From Ascaris suum (Eukaryota > Nematoda > Chromadorea > Rhabditida > Ascarididae), in contig CM024169.1 of the NCBI GenBank assembly GCA_013433145.1, positions 1,798,001 to 1,862,000 of the forward strand: DNA of 64,000 nt. The letters run 5' to 3'. Positions 62,170 to 64,000 of the stretch are shown here, piece after piece (position 1 is the first letter of the stretch; each line of letters opens with the position of its first letter). Under the pieces are notes generated by a model. It was not told the DNA's origin. It saw nothing but the letters and a program-made list of their open reading frames with translations, and did not search any database. Made by a program: the position numbers and the translations under genes.

Positions 62170-64000
62170 CATTTGTATATAATGCATTAACGGTTGCCGA
62201 TTTACTGAATATGCGAACAAAATTTACGAGCTAGTGAGGCACTGGCTTGAGCACTATGATATTTATGAATGCTGGTATGAAGCAACTGAAGCTTCAAACA
62301 GAATGTTCTTTAACATGGCGAGGGAGGACGACATCTGTTGCATTGTTGTGTTTTCTCGACGGCGCTTCGTCCTTTGAGGATCTCCGGAGGACAGTCCTCC
62401 GAATGACAGACATCTTGCCGGATACCTCTATCCCACAATGCCTTCAATGAACGGCCGGTCGATGAATCATGATGATAGTTCTTCAAGAGTTTGTAAAATC
62501 GCTATGGGCGGTATACTGAATGTTGTTTCTATGTAAAGCAACTTCTCAGCGATCTCCAAGCATTACGTCTGAAAGGTCTGAAAGTGATTTCTCGAGCTTC
62601 CAGAAGGGATCTTGGGTGATGGAAGGTTTAGCTGAGTTGGCGCGAACTACGCAGTATTACGAGAAAGGGAGGTGGAGAAACGAGTTACCGCATTCAGAGA
62701 GCAGGAGTTAACTGACGAACGCGCAGGGATTCTCCCGTCATGGAGGAACTGCTTGAATTGCCCTGAGCTGCCATAACCCTAATTGCAAAATGTATTTACC
62801 TAGTGAAATACCATTCCCATATCATCGAATAATCTGCACAACACACGTCAAGGGGGTTCCTCTGGGCACATTTTTGTTCTCACCTTTCAGCAAGGGAATT
62901 CCTCTTCTCTCCCACATAGTGGAGTAGGTTCGGCCATGGCCCACAACCACGTTAGCTCTTGAGTCCGCTATTCACAACTTGCATATTTCAGATCCGATGC
63001 GCTCAAAGCAGTACTTGGAAGTAGACAGTTCTTGAACTTGCAAAAAATGGATTTCACAAGGGTCTTTTTTATGCTTGACCGATATAAAGTAAAACTTTGG
63101 CCAGGTTAAAACTTTTTGGCATCTTTGATTATAAATCCTTTCGAAATTGTGTAGGTCCCACCTGAGCATTGGCGTTGCCGCTCAAGCTATAGTATAGTTA
63201 CAGCTCTATAGCTGCAACGACGGTACACATAGCTAAGAAACCACTCAAGAGACGGACAGATATACCATTAACAGATGTGGACGTCATAAAGCAACGAGTG
63301 TAATGAATAAATTAAATATGGAAACAATGGCGATTGTTAGTGATAAGCACAATAGTGACCAGTGAAGTGACATCATATGTGCAAGCAAAACGCATAGACA
63401 AGAAAATAAGCCGACAGCAGTGATTAAACCTCACCGGACATAATGACAAATACGAGCAACACATAATGCGATACATCAACGCAGCACCAACAGAGTTTGA
63501 GACGGAGAGAATTTATGAATAATAAAAAGAACATTTTTAAACGGGTCGCTATCTCGTCATATAAGGACCAACCTTCAACACAAAGAATAACCTGGACGAA
63601 TAGGTATAAACAACTGCTACGGAAGCTCCTCTAACACAATCAACTGTTGCTGTTTTATGCGGGGAACAACATATTCAGAATCCACGTCTTAGTTTTTGCG
63701 GGGAAGTTCTTCTTTAATCACTATCACTTACAAATAGAGGGTCGCTAAATTAAGGGACGCTAGAGGGCTTCAAAGAAAATTAATCGAAAACACTAAATCT
63801 GTACTAATCGGATGTCCTAACACCACTTTTAAGTAGTGACGAGTAAATTGCAGCAAAGTTCATATTAGGAATATCTGGCCTGGGCTAAGTCGATTCCCAT
63901 CTCTGGATACTGAGCTCCGGTTGGTTGAACATTCGTCCAGATGTCGATTACATGAGCATGTTTCTTTTCCAAAATATGCGACCTGCTGGGGAGATGGACA
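62170..64000. other. Region after MTG1 with one coding-looking stretch
   Basis: From about 62190 to 62370 the plus strand stays open and reads CRFTEYANKIYELVRHWLEH, then YDIYECWYEATEASNRMFFN, ending in RRRFVL at a TGA. Composition looks like protein, but no in-frame ATG precedes it and the only usable acceptor is weak (GAGCTAG at about 62233). It may be an exon of another gene or a decayed element. The remaining 1.6 kb shows nothing I can support. Confidence 0.3.

Overview
This is a eukaryotic genomic window: AT-rich, with split genes in long introns, poor coding density, long (TA)n microsatellites and poly(C)/poly(G) runs. Most 3' splice sites are a short TTTCAG or TTTAG with almost no polypyrimidine tract. 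That pattern, with intron-rich genes, points to a nematode. A larger parasitic-type genome is my guess, because introns run from hundreds of bases to kilobases; I cannot name a species. No bacterial features (operons, RBSs, CRISPR, IS elements) are present.

Four conserved genes could be assembled by hand from splice sites, frame and remembered homologues. (1) Cyclin H, minus strand, about 10.6-6.3 kb: six exons joined in perfect phase; only a short first exon is missing. (2) A very large minus-strand gene, about 40.8-16.0 kb. Its N-terminus matches ZNF800, but it continues into a chromodomain, AT-hook motifs and a C-terminal pair of C2H2 fingers. A 26-exon model closes in one frame (3627 nt, 1208 codons). 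(3) ELP4, the Elongator subunit, plus strand, 49.9-53.0 kb. (4) MTG1, the circularly permuted mitoribosome GTPase, plus strand, 55.9-61.8 kb.

Less certain coding pieces are a minus-strand gene between ELP4 and MTG1 (about 55.2-54.6 kb), two exon-like segments at 15.6-15.1 kb, a 152-codon ORF inside a ZNF800-like intron, and a coding-looking stretch at 62.2 kb.

Layout: 0-6.2 kb has no supported gene; 6.3-10.6 kb cyclin H with a decayed non-LTR reverse transcriptase in its first long intron; 10.7-16 kb intergenic with minisatellites; 16-40.8 kb the zinc-finger/chromodomain gene; 40.8-49.9 kb intergenic; 49.9-61.8 kb ELP4, an unknown gene and MTG1; 62-64 kb no confident gene. The genes do not form one pathway: cyclin H (CDK-activating kinase/TFIIH) and the ZNF800-like protein are nuclear, Elongator modifies tRNA wobble uridines, and MTG1 assembles mitochondrial ribosomes.

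The most interesting object is the ZNF800-like protein with an internal chromodomain on two phase 0-0 exons. Its aromatic cage is mostly lost, so it may not read H3K9 or H3K27 methylation in the usual way.
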